A DNA stretch of 64,000 bases, taken from NCBI GenBank assembly GCA_026417115.1, contig JAOADW010000038.1:1-64000 (forward strand), written 5' to 3'. Origin of the DNA: Rhodocyclaceae bacterium. GTDB taxonomy: Bacteria > Pseudomonadota > Gammaproteobacteria > Burkholderiales > Rhodocyclaceae. Position numbers and translations under genes: made by a program. The notes beneath the pieces were generated by a model that was not told where the DNA came from, did not search any database, and saw only the letters and a list, made by a program, of their open reading frames with translations. Of this stretch, positions 55,703-64,000 are shown piece after piece (the first letter of the stretch is position 1; each line of letters opens with the position of its first letter).

Positions 55703-56956
55703 TCAATCCGTGGGCGGAAGAGCGATGGTGTCCCCCACGCTGAACTGATAGTCGCGAAAGACATGCTCGGCAGAGAGCAATTGATAACTGCCGTCGGGCA
55801 GGCGACGTGACGTATCCTTCAGACGATAAGCCGTTGCGCCGCAGGTCCAAATGTCGAAATTGCGCATATGCGTGCACAGGCACGTCTTGTCCCAGACTTG
55901 GATTTTCTTCGCATCGGGATGACGCGCGACTTCGCGGTTGTAGGCCTCGATATAGGCGCAATTGCCTTGGGCGTCGAGCAAATAGCCATACGCCTCACAA
56001 TTGGGACGAATGCCAGAGCCGATGCCTGGGCTTTTCTTCAGCATGCGCATAGGATATCCCGTCGGCGAGATGGTATTGACCTCGATATCGTCGCGCTCGC
56101 ATTTGAAATATTCTTGCTTGACGTGATCGGGCAAGCCGCATTCCTTGGTGACGGTAAAGCGCGTGGCCACTTGTACGGCCGCAGCGCCGTTTTCGAGAAA
56201 GGTCACCGCATCGCCGCCGGTAAAGATGCCGCCCGCGGGGATCAAGGGAATCGCAAGCCCTTCTTGCTGTAGCCATGCGCGGATCTCCGCAACGATGACG
56301 GCCAGATCGTATTTGGCCCAGTCCATGCCGAAACCGAGATGGCCGCCCGCCAAGGGACCCTCGACGACGACATAATCGGGCAGCCGGCGCGTTTTGGCGC
56401 TCTTTTTCAGGAAAAGTTGCAAGGCCCGCAAACTCGAAACGATGATGCCGAGTTTGGCGTCGCGAAAGCGGGGATGTTCCTCCATCAAGGCGAAAGAGGA
56501 CAGGTGCAGCCCCGCCGCAAGGGTGATGCCATCGATGCCCGCAGACAGCGCGGAATTGAGCCGCACGCGCAGGGTCTCTTTGGGGGCGTTCATGGTCAGC
56601 TTCTCCATGCAATTGAGAAACACCAGCCCCGGCCCACGCTTCGCCTCCATGACCTTGCGCACATGGTGCTCGGTAGCCTCAGCCAGCAGGCCGAGGTCGA
56701 AGCGCACGATGGATTTGTCGTTATTCGCGACGTTGAATTTATATTGCTTGAGTTTGTCCTTGACGTAGCGGGTATGGTAGCGCCGGTCCGACACCGTCGG
56801 CAGCATGGCGTCGGAGATATGGCCTATGCCCCCGAGGCGTGCGGCCTCGAGGGCAAGTTCGGCCGTCGAAATATCGACCCCCATGCCCCCGATCACGATG
56901 GGCACGAGTTCGTGCCGGCCTAGCTGCAAGCGGAAATCATCGACCCGTTTCATCAT
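55703..56956 (-). CDS. Nitronate monooxygenase-like flavoprotein
   Basis: 417 aa. The TIM-barrel FMN region carries PIVIGGMGVDISTAELALEAARLGGIGHIS, VVVEGPLAGGHLGFG, PLIPAGGIFTGGDAVTFLENGAAAVQVATRF, all typical of the 2-nitropropane dioxygenase family. A C-terminal extension has several Cys (CEAYGYLLD, DKTCLCTHMRNFDIWTCG) that could bind a metal, unlike short family members. Activity on nitroalkanes is inferred. A CGCGAG/CTCGCG hairpin (56965-56980) precedes the start. Confidence 0.85.
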   Translation of the reverse strand: MMKRVDDFRLQLGRHELVPIVIGGMGVDISTAELALEAARLGGIGHISDAMLPTVSDRRYHTRYVKDKLKQYKFNVANNDKSIVRFDLGLLAEATEHHVRKVMEAKRGPGLVFLNCMEKLTMNAPKETLRVRLNSALSAGIDGITLAAGLHLSSFALMEEHPRFRDAKLGIIVSSLRALQLFLKKSAKTRRLPDYVVVEGPLAGGHLGFGMDWAKYDLAVIVAEIRAWLQQEGLAIPLIPAGGIFTGGDAVTFLENGAAAVQVATRFTVTKECGLPDHVKQEYFKCERDDIEVNTISPTGYPMRMLKKSPGIGSGIRPNCEAYGYLLDAQGNCAYIEAYNREVARHPDAKKIQVWDKTCLCTHMRNFDIWTCGATAYRLKDTSRRLPDGSYQLLSAEHVFRDYQFSVGDTIALPPTD

Positions 56957-57077
56957 TCAATCATCGCGAGACCGCTCGCGGGTTTGTCCGCTGCGCAGCC
57001 TTTCATCAAACTGCAATGATAGCCGATGCTGGATCGTCTGAGACGCTCCCATACGCCGATGACGCAAAGCTAGACGC

Positions 57078-58799
57078 TCAGCGCGCCAGTACATAGGCGC
57101 CCGGCGCATCGTCGAGCGCCGGATATTCCTCGCTGTCGAGGCGCGGCGCAGCGGGAGGTGCGGAGAGCGTCGCCAGCCAACTCGTCCAATCCTCCCACCA
57201 ACTGCCTGGCCGGTGCTCTGCGCGCTCGAGCCACTCCTCGGCATCCTCGTGTCGGGCGGCGCTGGCGACCCAGAACTCTCGTTTGGGCGGCGTCACCGGC
57301 GGGTTGACGATGCCGAGCACGTGTCCGGAGCTCGAGAGCACGAAACGCACCGGGCCATTGACATGCCGGGCGAGGCGAAACGCCTCTTTCCAGGGCGCGA
57401 TATGGTCATCGACCGCGGCGACCGCATAGATTGGCTGAGTGACCCAAGAGAGGTCGATCGGCGTGCCATCGATGACGATCGCATCCTTGCGAATCAATTT
57501 GTTCGCCAAGTAAAAATTGCGCAGATACCACGCGTGCATGCGCGCCGGCATGCGCGTCGTATCCATGTTCCAGTAGAGCACATCGAAAGGCGGCGGACTT
57601 TCGCCATAAAGATAGCCATGGACGACGTAATGCCATATCAGGCTGTTGGAACGCAACAAGCGGAAGGCGGCAGCCATTTCTTTGCCGTCCAAATAGCCTC
57701 GCAAGGCCATCATCCGCTCCAAATAGCGGATGCTGCCTTCATCGAGGAAGACCTCGATGTCGCCGGGCTTGTGGTAGTCGACGAGGGTGGTGAAGAAAGT
57801 GGCGCTTGCAGCCACCGCTTCATTGCGCCGATTCGCCCATGCCAGCCAGGTCGCGAGCGCAGCCCCGCCCAGACAATAGCCCGTCACATGCAACGTCGGG
57901 CTGAGAGAGATGGCGCGCACAACTCGGGCAGCTTCGCCGATGCCGTCGCGCAAATAATCATCGAAGCCGAGCTCTCGATCACTCGCCTGCGGGTTTTTCC
58001 AGCTGATCATATAGACATCGAAACCCTGCTCCAACAAATAACGCACTAGGCTTTTCTGGGGCGTGAGATCGAGCACGTAGTATTTGTTGATCCAGGGCGG
58101 CACGATCAGCATGGGCGTTGCATACACCACCTCCTTGAGCGGACGATAATGGATCAGCTCGAACAAAGCATTGCGAAAAACGATCTTGCCCGCTGTCGTC
58201 GCCAAATTGACGCCGACCTGGAAATCCTCTGGCCGCGTCATGCGTATCGTGCCAGCCGCCAAGTCCTCGAGAAAATTCTTCCAACCGCGCAGCAGACTCT
58301 CTCCACGCGTTTCGAAGGCTCGACGCATGGCCACGGGATTGGTCAGAAAAAAATTCGTGGGCGCTATGGCGTTGAGCCACTTGCGCCACCAAAAAGCCGC
58401 GCGACGCGCTTCCCGCCCCGACAACCCCGGCGTTTCATACAACATGTCCTGAATGCGATGGGTCATCGCCAGATACCATTCCTTGACGATGTCCCAGGTT
58501 GCCGACTCGCTCCAGATGGGGTCTGCGAAACGCTTATCGTCCGGATGCGGACGCTCGACATCTTCACTCGGCAGCCCAACCAAACGCCGCCAGGTATGCC
58601 AGCCAAGTGCGGTGAAATGGCCTGCGGATTCTGCGATTTTTTGGCCCAGCTCCTGCGGATGAACGAGCCATGCGAGTTGGGCATGCAAAAGCGGCATGAA
58701 GACGCCCATCGGATCGACCCCTGCCTCGAACGTCTGGTGCCACGTCGCAATAGGGTCGGTCCAGGCCTTTTCCGGGGCGCTCTTTCGTCGAGTATTCAT
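57078..58799 (-). CDS. phaC: Poly(3-hydroxyalkanoate) synthase, class I
   Basis: 573 aa. The lipase-like box GYCLGG has the catalytic Cys309. The general acid-base residues lie in AVDDHIAPW (Asp) and SSSGHVLGIVNPP (His). The length and the N-terminal alpha-helical domain fit class I. It polymerises hydroxyacyl-CoA into storage polyester. phaA and phaB are not nearby. It is divergent from uspA. Confidence 0.96.
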   Translation of the reverse strand: MNTRRKSAPEKAWTDPIATWHQTFEAGVDPMGVFMPLLHAQLAWLVHPQELGQKIAESAGHFTALGWHTWRRLVGLPSEDVERPHPDDKRFADPIWSESATWDIVKEWYLAMTHRIQDMLYETPGLSGREARRAAFWWRKWLNAIAPTNFFLTNPVAMRRAFETRGESLLRGWKNFLEDLAAGTIRMTRPEDFQVGVNLATTAGKIVFRNALFELIHYRPLKEVVYATPMLIVPPWINKYYVLDLTPQKSLVRYLLEQGFDVYMISWKNPQASDRELGFDDYLRDGIGEAARVVRAISLSPTLHVTGYCLGGAALATWLAWANRRNEAVAASATFFTTLVDYHKPGDIEVFLDEGSIRYLERMMALRGYLDGKEMAAAFRLLRSNSLIWHYVVHGYLYGESPPPFDVLYWNMDTTRMPARMHAWYLRNFYLANKLIRKDAIVIDGTPIDLSWVTQPIYAVAAVDDHIAPWKEAFRLARHVNGPVRFVLSSSGHVLGIVNPPVTPPKREFWVASAARHEDAEEWLERAEHRPGSWWEDWTSWLATLSAPPAAPRLDSEEYPALDDAPGAYVLAR

Positions 58800-58882
58800 T
58801 CCACTCCCTTGTTTCGATCTGCGCGCTATGATTGTAATGAGGTTTGGCCGTTACGTCTGATCCGTTGATGCGGGAGAACACC

Positions 58883-59326
58883 ATGTTCAAGCATATTCTA
58901 GTCCCCACCGATGGCTCATCGCTTTCGCATGAAGCCGTCGTGCGGGCCGTTGACTTCGCCCGGGAAATCGGGGCAAAGATCACTTTTTTCTATGCGCAGC
59001 CAGAATTTCCCGTCGCTTTCTACGGCGAGGGCGCCTTCATCGACACCACCACGCCGGAGAAGTTCGCCGAAATGACGGAACAGCAAGCACAGTCCATCCT
59101 CTCTCCCTGCCTTGCCTTGGCTCAACAGGTCGGCGTTGCCTGTGATGCCGCTACCTCCGTGAGTGACGCCCCCTATGAGGCGATCATCGAAACGGCCACA
59201 CAGCGGGGATGTGATCTCATTTTCATGGCCTCTCATGGGCGCCGGGGCTTAGGGGGACTCCTGTTGGGGTCAGAAACCCAAAAGGTGCTCACGCATACGA
59301 AAATCCCTGTCCTCGTCTATCGCTAG
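58883..59326 (+). CDS. Universal stress protein UspA family
   Basis: 147 aa from ATG 58883. ILVPTDGSSLSHEAV at the start and the ATP-binding GRRGLGGLLLGSETQKVLTHTKIPVLV at the end are intact. Cytoplasmic stress protein; specific role unknown. It lies 4 nt before the next gene. Confidence 0.93.
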   Translation: MFKHILVPTDGSSLSHEAVVRAVDFAREIGAKITFFYAQPEFPVAFYGEGAFIDTTTPEKFAEMTEQQAQSILSPCLALAQQVGVACDAATSVSDAPYEAIIETATQRGCDLIFMASHGRRGLGGLLLGSETQKVLTHTKIPVLVYR

Positions 59327-59330
59327 CACG

Positions 59331-59948
59331 ATGCAAAACCGCGCGCTCTCGATCATTCAGGACGAACATCGCTGCCTGGGCGCCGTGCTCCATGGTCTGC
59401 GCTATGTGATCCGCAGCTTGGGTGGAAACGGCAAACCGCCCGATTTCAAACTGATCTGGGCCATGCTCTATTACATGGATGCTTTTTCCCAGCGGTTGCA
59501 CGACCCCCGTGAAGAAGCCTATTTATTTGCGCGCCTGAAGCAGCGCACGCACGAAGCCGACGAAACCATCGCGGCCTTGTGTCAGGAGCATGCCGAAAGC
59601 GCGCAGCGCATGCGCGCACTCGAGCAGGCGCTGGGCCGTTTCGAGGCGGGAGTCCCCGGCGCTGCCGAAGCATTTGTCGAGGCCGCTGAGGCCCAAATCG
59701 AAGCTGCGTGGCGCCACATGGCCACCGAGGAACGGGTGATTCTTCCCTTGGCCAAACGTTACCTGCACCCTGAGGACTGGGCAGAGATTGCCGAGGCCTT
59801 TGGCGAGAAAGGCGATCCCCGCTTCGGGCCCAAGCCTGCCCATGAATTCCGCGAGCTCTTCACGCGGATCGTCAATCTCGCGCCACCGCCGATTGGCGTA
59901 GGCCCGGGCAGCGAAACGGCAGTCGACTCTTCGGAAAACGCTGCGTAG
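59331..59948 (+). CDS. Hemerythrin-like (HHE) domain protein
   Basis: 205 aa. Predicted all-helical with likely ligands in DEHRCLGAVLHGLRYVI, LHDPREEAYLFARL, EHAESAQRM and WRHMATEERVILPLAKRYLHPEDW. It resembles hemerythrin-domain proteins paired with UspA. Followed by an inverted repeat at 59978-59993 (AAGAGGC/GCCTCTT). 59949-60116 holds no other gene I can support. Confidence 0.85.
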   Translation: MQNRALSIIQDEHRCLGAVLHGLRYVIRSLGGNGKPPDFKLIWAMLYYMDAFSQRLHDPREEAYLFARLKQRTHEADETIAALCQEHAESAQRMRALEQALGRFEAGVPGAAEAFVEAAEAQIEAAWRHMATEERVILPLAKRYLHPEDWAEIAEAFGEKGDPRFGPKPAHEFRELFTRIVNLAPPPIGVGPGSETAVDSSENAA

Positions 59949-60084
59949 GGCCTACCCCGCCCTCGCGAGCGCCGCGCAAGAGGCGTGCCTCTTCGCAAGC
60001 CCCCTGGCGGGCGTGCGATGCGGTCGCTTCCTCACCGCGAGGGGTCGGCGTAACTTCCGCGTAACCGCTCGCAGCCATCGCCTC

Positions 60085-60107
60085 GGCTTGCCGCGAAGCG
60101 GCAAGCC
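60085..60107 (-). terminator. Hairpin after the DUF3149 gene, terminator-like
   Basis: A 10-bp perfect stem, GGCTTGCCGC and GCGGCAAGCC. Read on the minus strand it closes with a C(UUCG)G tetraloop, one of the most stable RNA loops. It lies 10 nt past the DUF3149 stop but lacks a T run, so it may be a 3'-end stabiliser or a factor-dependent terminator. Confidence 0.55.
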
Positions 60108-60116
60108 CGCGAGAGA

Positions 60117-60242
60117 TCATTTGTTGTCCATCTGCTTGCGCACGAAGTTGTAGATGAACGTCACGATGCCGATGGCGACGACCACCGTAAATACGCTCAA
60201 AAGGCCGATGTCGGACGAAAACAGCTCTTTGATGGCTTGCAT
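60117..60242 (-). CDS. DUF3149 small membrane protein
   Basis: 41 aa: one central hydrophobic helix (about 12-32) flanked by MQAIKELFSSDIG and FVRKQMDNK. It matches the short DUF3149 family found near cco genes. The function is unknown; it may be a small subunit or an assembly factor of the cbb3 oxidase. Third gene after ccoG and fixH, separated by 56 nt from fixH. Confidence 0.8.
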   Translation of the reverse strand: MQAIKELFSSDIGLLSVFTVVVAIGIVTFIYNFVRKQMDNK

Positions 60243-60298
60243 GTGAGTTCTCCCTCTTTGGTTGAAAAACGTTGCTCGTCTCTCCGTCTGGGGATTGC

Positions 60299-60832
60299 TC
60301 AATTTTCGCCTATGATGATTTCCTCTTTCGCCGGCAACAAGACGCTTGCCAGCAAGCGCCATTGCCGTGCTTCGTCCTCGATCAGGATCAGCCAATGACC
60401 TGAGGCCGGCAGTTCGAACCGACCTTGATAGGTCTCACCTGTGCGCAAGAGCAGGCTTTCACGATCCAGGCCAGCCCGCGTGGGATGAGACAAGGTCAGC
60501 CGCAAGGCTTGTGGAGGTGTAAATCCCTCGGCGCGCGCCGAAAGAACGACCCTGGCGCGCTCGCCGCTTATGTGCATGCGCGCCGTCAGACCCAGTGCGG
60601 CGGCGCGCTCGCTTCTAGCGACCGTCTCGCCGGCGCGCAGGCCTTCCTGATAGTAGTTTTCGGTCACCAGCCCATCGCTGGTATGCACCGCCAGATAAAG
60701 GGTGACGAAGCCAGCAATCACGACCACCAAGGGGCCAGCCATGAGCAGCCACGGCCAAGGCTCACGATACCAAGGACGCGCCGGCATTTTGCCAGCCGCT
60801 CGATAAGTGGTTTCGATACGGTTTTCGATCAT
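60299..60832 (-). CDS. fixH: FixH family protein (cbb3 oxidase assembly)
   Basis: 177 aa. One membrane helix near residues 28-50 after a polar N-terminus, then a periplasmic beta-rich domain with TSDGLVTENYYQEGL, the family signature. FixH/CcoH proteins aid assembly of cbb3 oxidases and are linked to copper loading. The start overlaps the ccoG stop (ATGA). Confidence 0.92.
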   Translation of the reverse strand: MIENRIETTYRAAGKMPARPWYREPWPWLLMAGPLVVVIAGFVTLYLAVHTSDGLVTENYYQEGLRAGETVARSERAAALGLTARMHISGERARVVLSARAEGFTPPQALRLTLSHPTRAGLDRESLLLRTGETYQGRFELPASGHWLILIEDEARQWRLLASVLLPAKEEIIIGEN

Positions 60833-62250
60833 GGCACCAGGAATGTCGTTTTTTCATGCACGTGCGCCTTCGCATCGACAAGCGAGCGCACATCGAAATA
60901 AATGACATGCGACCCTTTGCCCACGGCGTCAGGCGGTATGCGAACAGAATAGGAAAACGTGCGCGTCGTCGCCGGCGGCACCTCGATTTCAGGGCTGCCG
61001 ACCAACTCGATGCCTGGAATGCCACTGACTTCGAGCTGGTAGCGGTGCGCTTTTTCACTCACATTCATCACTTGCAGGCTATAGACATTTTCGATCATCC
61101 CTTCGACCTCGCGCGCGAGCACGCCGCGATCGCGGATCACGTCGACGCGCAGGTCTTTTTTGTTCCATAGCCCCCAGGCGAGCCCTGAGACGAAGGCGGC
61201 CAGGATGACGGTATAGACGAGGATGCGCGGTCGCACCACGTGACGCAAGATTTCTTTCTTGCCCCAATGAAAGGCCATCGCATTTTCCGTCGTATAGCGG
61301 ATCAGGCCGCGCGGGTAGCCCATCTTGTCCATCCCTTCATCACACGCGTCGATACAAGCCGCACAGCCGATACATTCATACTGCAGGCCATTGCGGATGT
61401 CGATGCCGGTCGGACAAACCTGCACACAAATGCTGCAATCGATGCAATCGCCCAGCCCCATGCTTTTGGGATCGACGCCTTTTTTGCGCGCGCCTCGCGG
61501 CTCCCCACGCTCGACATCATAAGTGATGATCAGCGTGTCCGGATCGAACATCACGCTCTGGAAGCGGGCATAGGGGCACATATAAAGGCAGACCTGCTCG
61601 CGCAAATGTCCGGCGAATACATACGTGAAGGCGCCATAGAAAAAAATCCAAAAGGTTTCCCACGGGCCGAGATTCCAGGTCCAGAAGGCATCCCAGAGTT
61701 CGCGAATGGGCGTGAAATAGCCGACGAAGGTAAATCCGGTCCACCACGCGACCAGCGCCCAAAGCAGATATTTGGTCGCCCGCAGACGGAATTTGCGCGC
61801 ATCCATCGGCGCGGCGTCGAGTTTGATGCGGGCAGGCCGTTCTCCTTCGACGAGCTTTTCGATCCACATGAAAATTTCCGTGTAGACCGTCTGAGGGCAA
61901 GCATAGCCGCACCACAATCGCCCTGCCACCGCGGTGAAGAGGAAGAGCGCATAGGCCGAAATGATCAACAAAATGGCCAGAAAGAATACGTCTTGCGGCC
62001 AGAGGACAAGGCCGAAAAGATAAAACTTGCGCTGTACGAGATCGAAGAGTACCGCTGGCCGGTCTCCCCAAGTTAGCCACGGGAGACCATAAAAGATGAT
62101 CTGGGTCAGCCAGACGAAGATCCAACGCCAGGTCGCAAATCGCCCGGTCGCCGTGCGGGGATGGATTTTCTTGTGTTTTTTGTAGAGTGTGACGACCTGT
62201 TCCGTCGCCGCCTCTAGCTTTGTCGAATCGGGGGTGGGATGCGTGCTCAT
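60829..62250 (-). CDS. ccoG: CcoG/FixG cytochrome c oxidase accessory protein
   Basis: 473 aa from ATG 62250. Five membrane helices with WCGYACPQTVYTEIFMWIEKLVEG, then two ferredoxin 4Fe-4S motifs, CIDCSICVQVCPTGIDI and CIGCAACIDACDEGMDKMG, and a C-terminal periplasmic immunoglobulin-like domain. CcoG reduces Cu(II) for delivery to the cbb3 active site. It is separated from ccoP by a strong hairpin. Confidence 0.96.
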   Translation of the reverse strand: MSTHPTPDSTKLEAATEQVVTLYKKHKKIHPRTATGRFATWRWIFVWLTQIIFYGLPWLTWGDRPAVLFDLVQRKFYLFGLVLWPQDVFFLAILLIISAYALFLFTAVAGRLWCGYACPQTVYTEIFMWIEKLVEGERPARIKLDAAPMDARKFRLRATKYLLWALVAWWTGFTFVGYFTPIRELWDAFWTWNLGPWETFWIFFYGAFTYVFAGHLREQVCLYMCPYARFQSVMFDPDTLIITYDVERGEPRGARKKGVDPKSMGLGDCIDCSICVQVCPTGIDIRNGLQYECIGCAACIDACDEGMDKMGYPRGLIRYTTENAMAFHWGKKEILRHVVRPRILVYTVILAAFVSGLAWGLWNKKDLRVDVIRDRGVLAREVEGMIENVYSLQVMNVSEKAHRYQLEVSGIPGIELVGSPEIEVPPATTRTFSYSVRIPPDAVGKGSHVIYFDVRSLVDAKAHVHEKTTFLVP

Positions 62251-62333
62251 CTGTGGGTTCTTTTGGGCAAGAAAAAGTTTCAGCACCTAGACGTCGTCTC
62301 GCGCGCCCCCTACGCGCTTCCAACGCACGAAAG

Positions 62334-62358
62334 TCCGGCCGGGGGCAGCCCGGCCGGA
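62334..62358 (-). terminator. Intrinsic-like hairpin between ccoP and ccoG
   Basis: A perfect 10-bp stem, TCCGGCCGGG (62334-62343) and CCCGGCCGGA (62349-62358), with a 5-nt loop. It lies 12 nt beyond the ccoP stop on the minus strand. The run after it (ACTTTCG) is only weakly T-rich, so termination may be partial and reduce ccoG expression relative to ccoP. Confidence 0.6.
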
Positions 62359-62370
62359 GAATGACTCATT

Positions 62371-63345
62371 TTATTTCTGTTCTGTCGCTGCAGGTTGCTC
62401 GGCTGCTACGGGAGCGGCCGCCGGCGCAGGTTTCTGACCACCGCCGAGCCCCCAGACATAGGCCGTGAGCAGATGCACCTTGGCTTCGCCGAGGAATTCG
62501 CCAAAAGCCGGCATCTGGTTGGTTATGCCCTTCGTCACGATCTCGATCTGTTTGGCTTCCGAGGAGCCATGGAGCCAGATCTTGTCGGTCAGATTGGGAT
62601 AACCAGCGTCGGGATTCCCCTTGGCGTCGGCGCCATGGCAGGCCGCGCATGCCTGCTGGAAGAGCTCGGCACCCCGCTGAGCGCGCGCAGAATCATTGGA
62701 TAGACCCGAAAGCGAGCGCACATAGTGGACGACATCTTTGACCTGTTCGGCGTCCATGTCGGGCTTCACCCCTTTGGGCGTCATCACGCCCGTCCGCCCA
62801 TTGACGATGGTCTCTTTGATTTTCTCAGGCGTACCGCCCCAGAGCCAATCGCCGTCCTTGAGATTGGGGAAGCCGGGACCGCCCCCTGCATCGGAACCAT
62901 GGCACTGCGCGCAATAGGTCAGAAACAGACGCTGACCCATTTCACGCGCTTCGGGGTTGGCCGCCACCGTCATCACATCTTGCTTCAAGAATTGGTTGAA
63001 CTTCGGCCCATAGGTCTGCTCGGCTTTTTTCATCTCCATGTCGTATTGATCGCGCATGGACCAGTTGAAAAAGCCTTTGTAACCGCCATAGCCCGGATAG
63101 AGCAGGAAATAGACGAAGCCGAAGATGACGGTGATGTAGAAGAGATAGCGCCACCAGTTGGGCAGAGGATTGTTGTACTCCGAGAGATCCTCATCCCACA
63201 CGTGCCCTGTCACCTCATTGGCCTTGAATTTGGCTGCTCCTTGGATCCAAAGGAAGATGGCGCAGCCGACGACGCTGACGAGCGTGACCACGAGCACGAA
63301 CATGCTCCAGAAGGCCGGTAAATCGAGCGTGTTGTTCAAATTCAT
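62371..63345 (-). CDS. ccoP: cbb3-type cytochrome c oxidase subunit III (dihaem)
   Basis: 324 aa from ATG 63345. A membrane segment at the N-terminus and a second near LFYITVIFGFVYFLL, then two haem c sites, CAQCHGSD and CAACHGAD. The N-terminal HVWDEDLSEYNNPLPNWW is characteristic of CcoP. It passes electrons to the catalytic CcoN subunit. The C-terminal tail is Ala/Pro-rich. Confidence 0.97.
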   Translation of the reverse strand: MNLNNTLDLPAFWSMFVLVVTLVSVVGCAIFLWIQGAAKFKANEVTGHVWDEDLSEYNNPLPNWWRYLFYITVIFGFVYFLLYPGYGGYKGFFNWSMRDQYDMEMKKAEQTYGPKFNQFLKQDVMTVAANPEAREMGQRLFLTYCAQCHGSDAGGGPGFPNLKDGDWLWGGTPEKIKETIVNGRTGVMTPKGVKPDMDAEQVKDVVHYVRSLSGLSNDSARAQRGAELFQQACAACHGADAKGNPDAGYPNLTDKIWLHGSSEAKQIEIVTKGITNQMPAFGEFLGEAKVHLLTAYVWGLGGGQKPAPAAAPVAAEQPAATEQK

Positions 63346-63365
63346 CGCAAATCCCTTTCGTGTGC

Positions 63366-63536
63366 TCAACGCCCTGCGTGCTGACCCGTCGTGGGGGGCT
63401 CGTCGTCTTCAAGCGGCAAGCGCGCGGCTTCGTCGAACACGGCTTTTTGCCGACTAGACCAGGCCCACGCCACGATGCCGATGAACGTGACGAACGCCAA
63501 CACTGTGATCACGCTACGCAGGTCGTTGATGTCCAT
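63366..63536 (-). CDS. ccoQ: cbb3 oxidase subunit CcoQ
   Basis: 56 aa read directly from the sequence between ccoO and ccoP. One membrane helix (about 9-26, ITVLAFVTFIGIVAWAW) and an acidic/Pro C-terminus (LPLEDDEPPTTG). Small stabilising subunit of the oxidase. It is 20 nt from ccoP and 12 nt from ccoO. Confidence 0.92.
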   Translation of the reverse strand: MDINDLRSVITVLAFVTFIGIVAWAWSSRQKAVFDEAARLPLEDDEPPTTGQHAGR

Positions 63537-63548
63537 GACGATTTCCCT

Positions 63549-64000
63549 TTAGCGGCTCTGCTTGAGCGCGCCACCTAGACCTTGGAGATAGGCGATCAGC
63601 GCTTCGAGTTCGGTCTTGCCCTCGAGCATCTTCGGCGCCTCGTTGATCTCCTGATCGGTATAGGGCACGCCCACGGCGCGCAGCGCGCGCATCTTCGCTT
63701 GGATATGCGGATCCTTCAGCGGACGATCCAGCCACGGATAGGCCGGCATGTTCGACTCGGGCACGACGTCACGCGGATTCAACAAGTGGATCCGATGCCA
63801 CTGATCCGAATAGCGCCCGCCGACACGATGCAGATCCGGCCCTGTGCGCTTCGACCCCCATTGGAAGGGATGGTCATAGACGTATTCGCCCGCCACCGAG
63901 TAGTGGCCATAGCGCTCGGTCTCGGCGCGGAAAGGACGAATCATCTGCGAATGGCAGTTATAGCAGCCTTCGCGGATATAGATGTCCCGTCCGGCAAGCC
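63549..64000 (-). CDS. ccoO: cbb3-type cytochrome c oxidase subunit II, 5' part beyond the window
   Basis: About 150 C-terminal residues are present. The haem site [23 protein letters not shown] begins just inside the window edge, followed by [29 protein letters not shown] and the Met-ligand region [12 protein letters not shown]. The N-terminal anchor and probably ccoN lie beyond 64000. Confidence 0.96.
   Translation of the reverse strand, partial: LAGRDIYIREGCYNCHSQMIRPFRAETERYGHYSVAGEYVYDHPFQWGSKRTGPDLHRVGGRYSDQWHRIHLLNPRDVVPESNMPAYPWLDRPLKDPHIQAKMRALRAVGVPYTDQEINEAPKMLEGKTELEALIAYLQGLGGALKQSR

Overview
The window is GC-rich DNA from a betaproteobacterium (order not resolved). The evidence is typical betaproteobacterial synteny (glnE next to a yhdP-like gene, an omega-amidase-type nitrilase and tldD; apaG, rpe, gph, trpE, trpG, trpD, trpC in a row), class I PHA synthase, FNR and DNR-type regulators, and a ccoNOQP/ccoG/fixH cbb3-oxidase region. 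The organism is probably a facultative or microaerophilic respirer that handles nitrogen oxides and spends much coding space on copper. I see no tRNA, rRNA, CRISPR array, insertion sequence or prophage.

Layout: 1-3773 (minus) is a three-gene unit: an HTH/2Fe-2S/flavin-reductase fusion, a MoxR AAA ATPase and a VWA/metallopeptidase-like protein cut by the window edge. 3957-6478 (plus) holds chrA and an MFS transporter behind a leader with a long inverted repeat. 6487-12601 (minus) is tldD, nitrilase and a yhdP-like gene. 12688-17208 (plus) is glnE, argJ and a membrane methyltransferase-like gene. 17248-18008 (minus) is apaG plus a doubtful small gene. 18101-23465 (plus) is rpe-gph-trpE-trpG-trpD-trpC. 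23549-24272 (minus) is a c-type cytochrome and a small conserved-looking protein.

24452-32511 (plus) is a ten-gene operon in which seven successive junctions overlap as ATGA or GTGA: two small proteins, an FtsX-type permease, its ATPase, a polytopic protein with a CPFC motif, a TlpA lipoprotein, a stand-alone Cys-rich metal domain, a Met-rich protein, a degenerate HMA-like protein, a Cu-type P1B ATPase and a TauE/SafE-like protein. 33389-44517 carries copper and TonB functions: an OprC/NosA-like receptor with the CxxxM and HxM copper ligands, a SEL1 protein, a TonB-receptor/DUF4198/polyferredoxin/TauE operon, tonB-exbB-exbD, and two tandem nosL genes.

The most interesting observation is a 17-bp inverted repeat, TGCGAC-N5-GTCGCA, before all five of these copper/TonB transcription units. 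It lies 33.5-34.5 bp (centre to centre) upstream of a plausible -10 box in every case, and one copy sits midway between two divergent promoters. This looks like one activator-controlled regulon tying the ten-gene operon to copper uptake, TonB energisation and NosL. The motif resembles the RegA/RegR/PrrA-type box.

44519-50545 (minus) is a TauE-like gene, rhodanese, copA, copZ, ppa, nadE and glnB. 50588-55642 is an oxygen/nitric-oxide block: hemN, fnr (with an FNR box between them), a DNR-like regulator, a haem-copper-oxidase-like membrane protein, DUF2249 and hemerythrin. 55703-59948 has a nitronate-monooxygenase-like gene, phaC, uspA and a second hemerythrin-like gene. 60117-64000 (minus) is ccoO(partial)-ccoQ-ccoP, a terminator, then ccoG-fixH-DUF3149. 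Copper import, delivery and export genes therefore flank the copper-dependent terminal oxidase. A nitrous oxide reductase is suggested by nosL but nosZ is not in the window.
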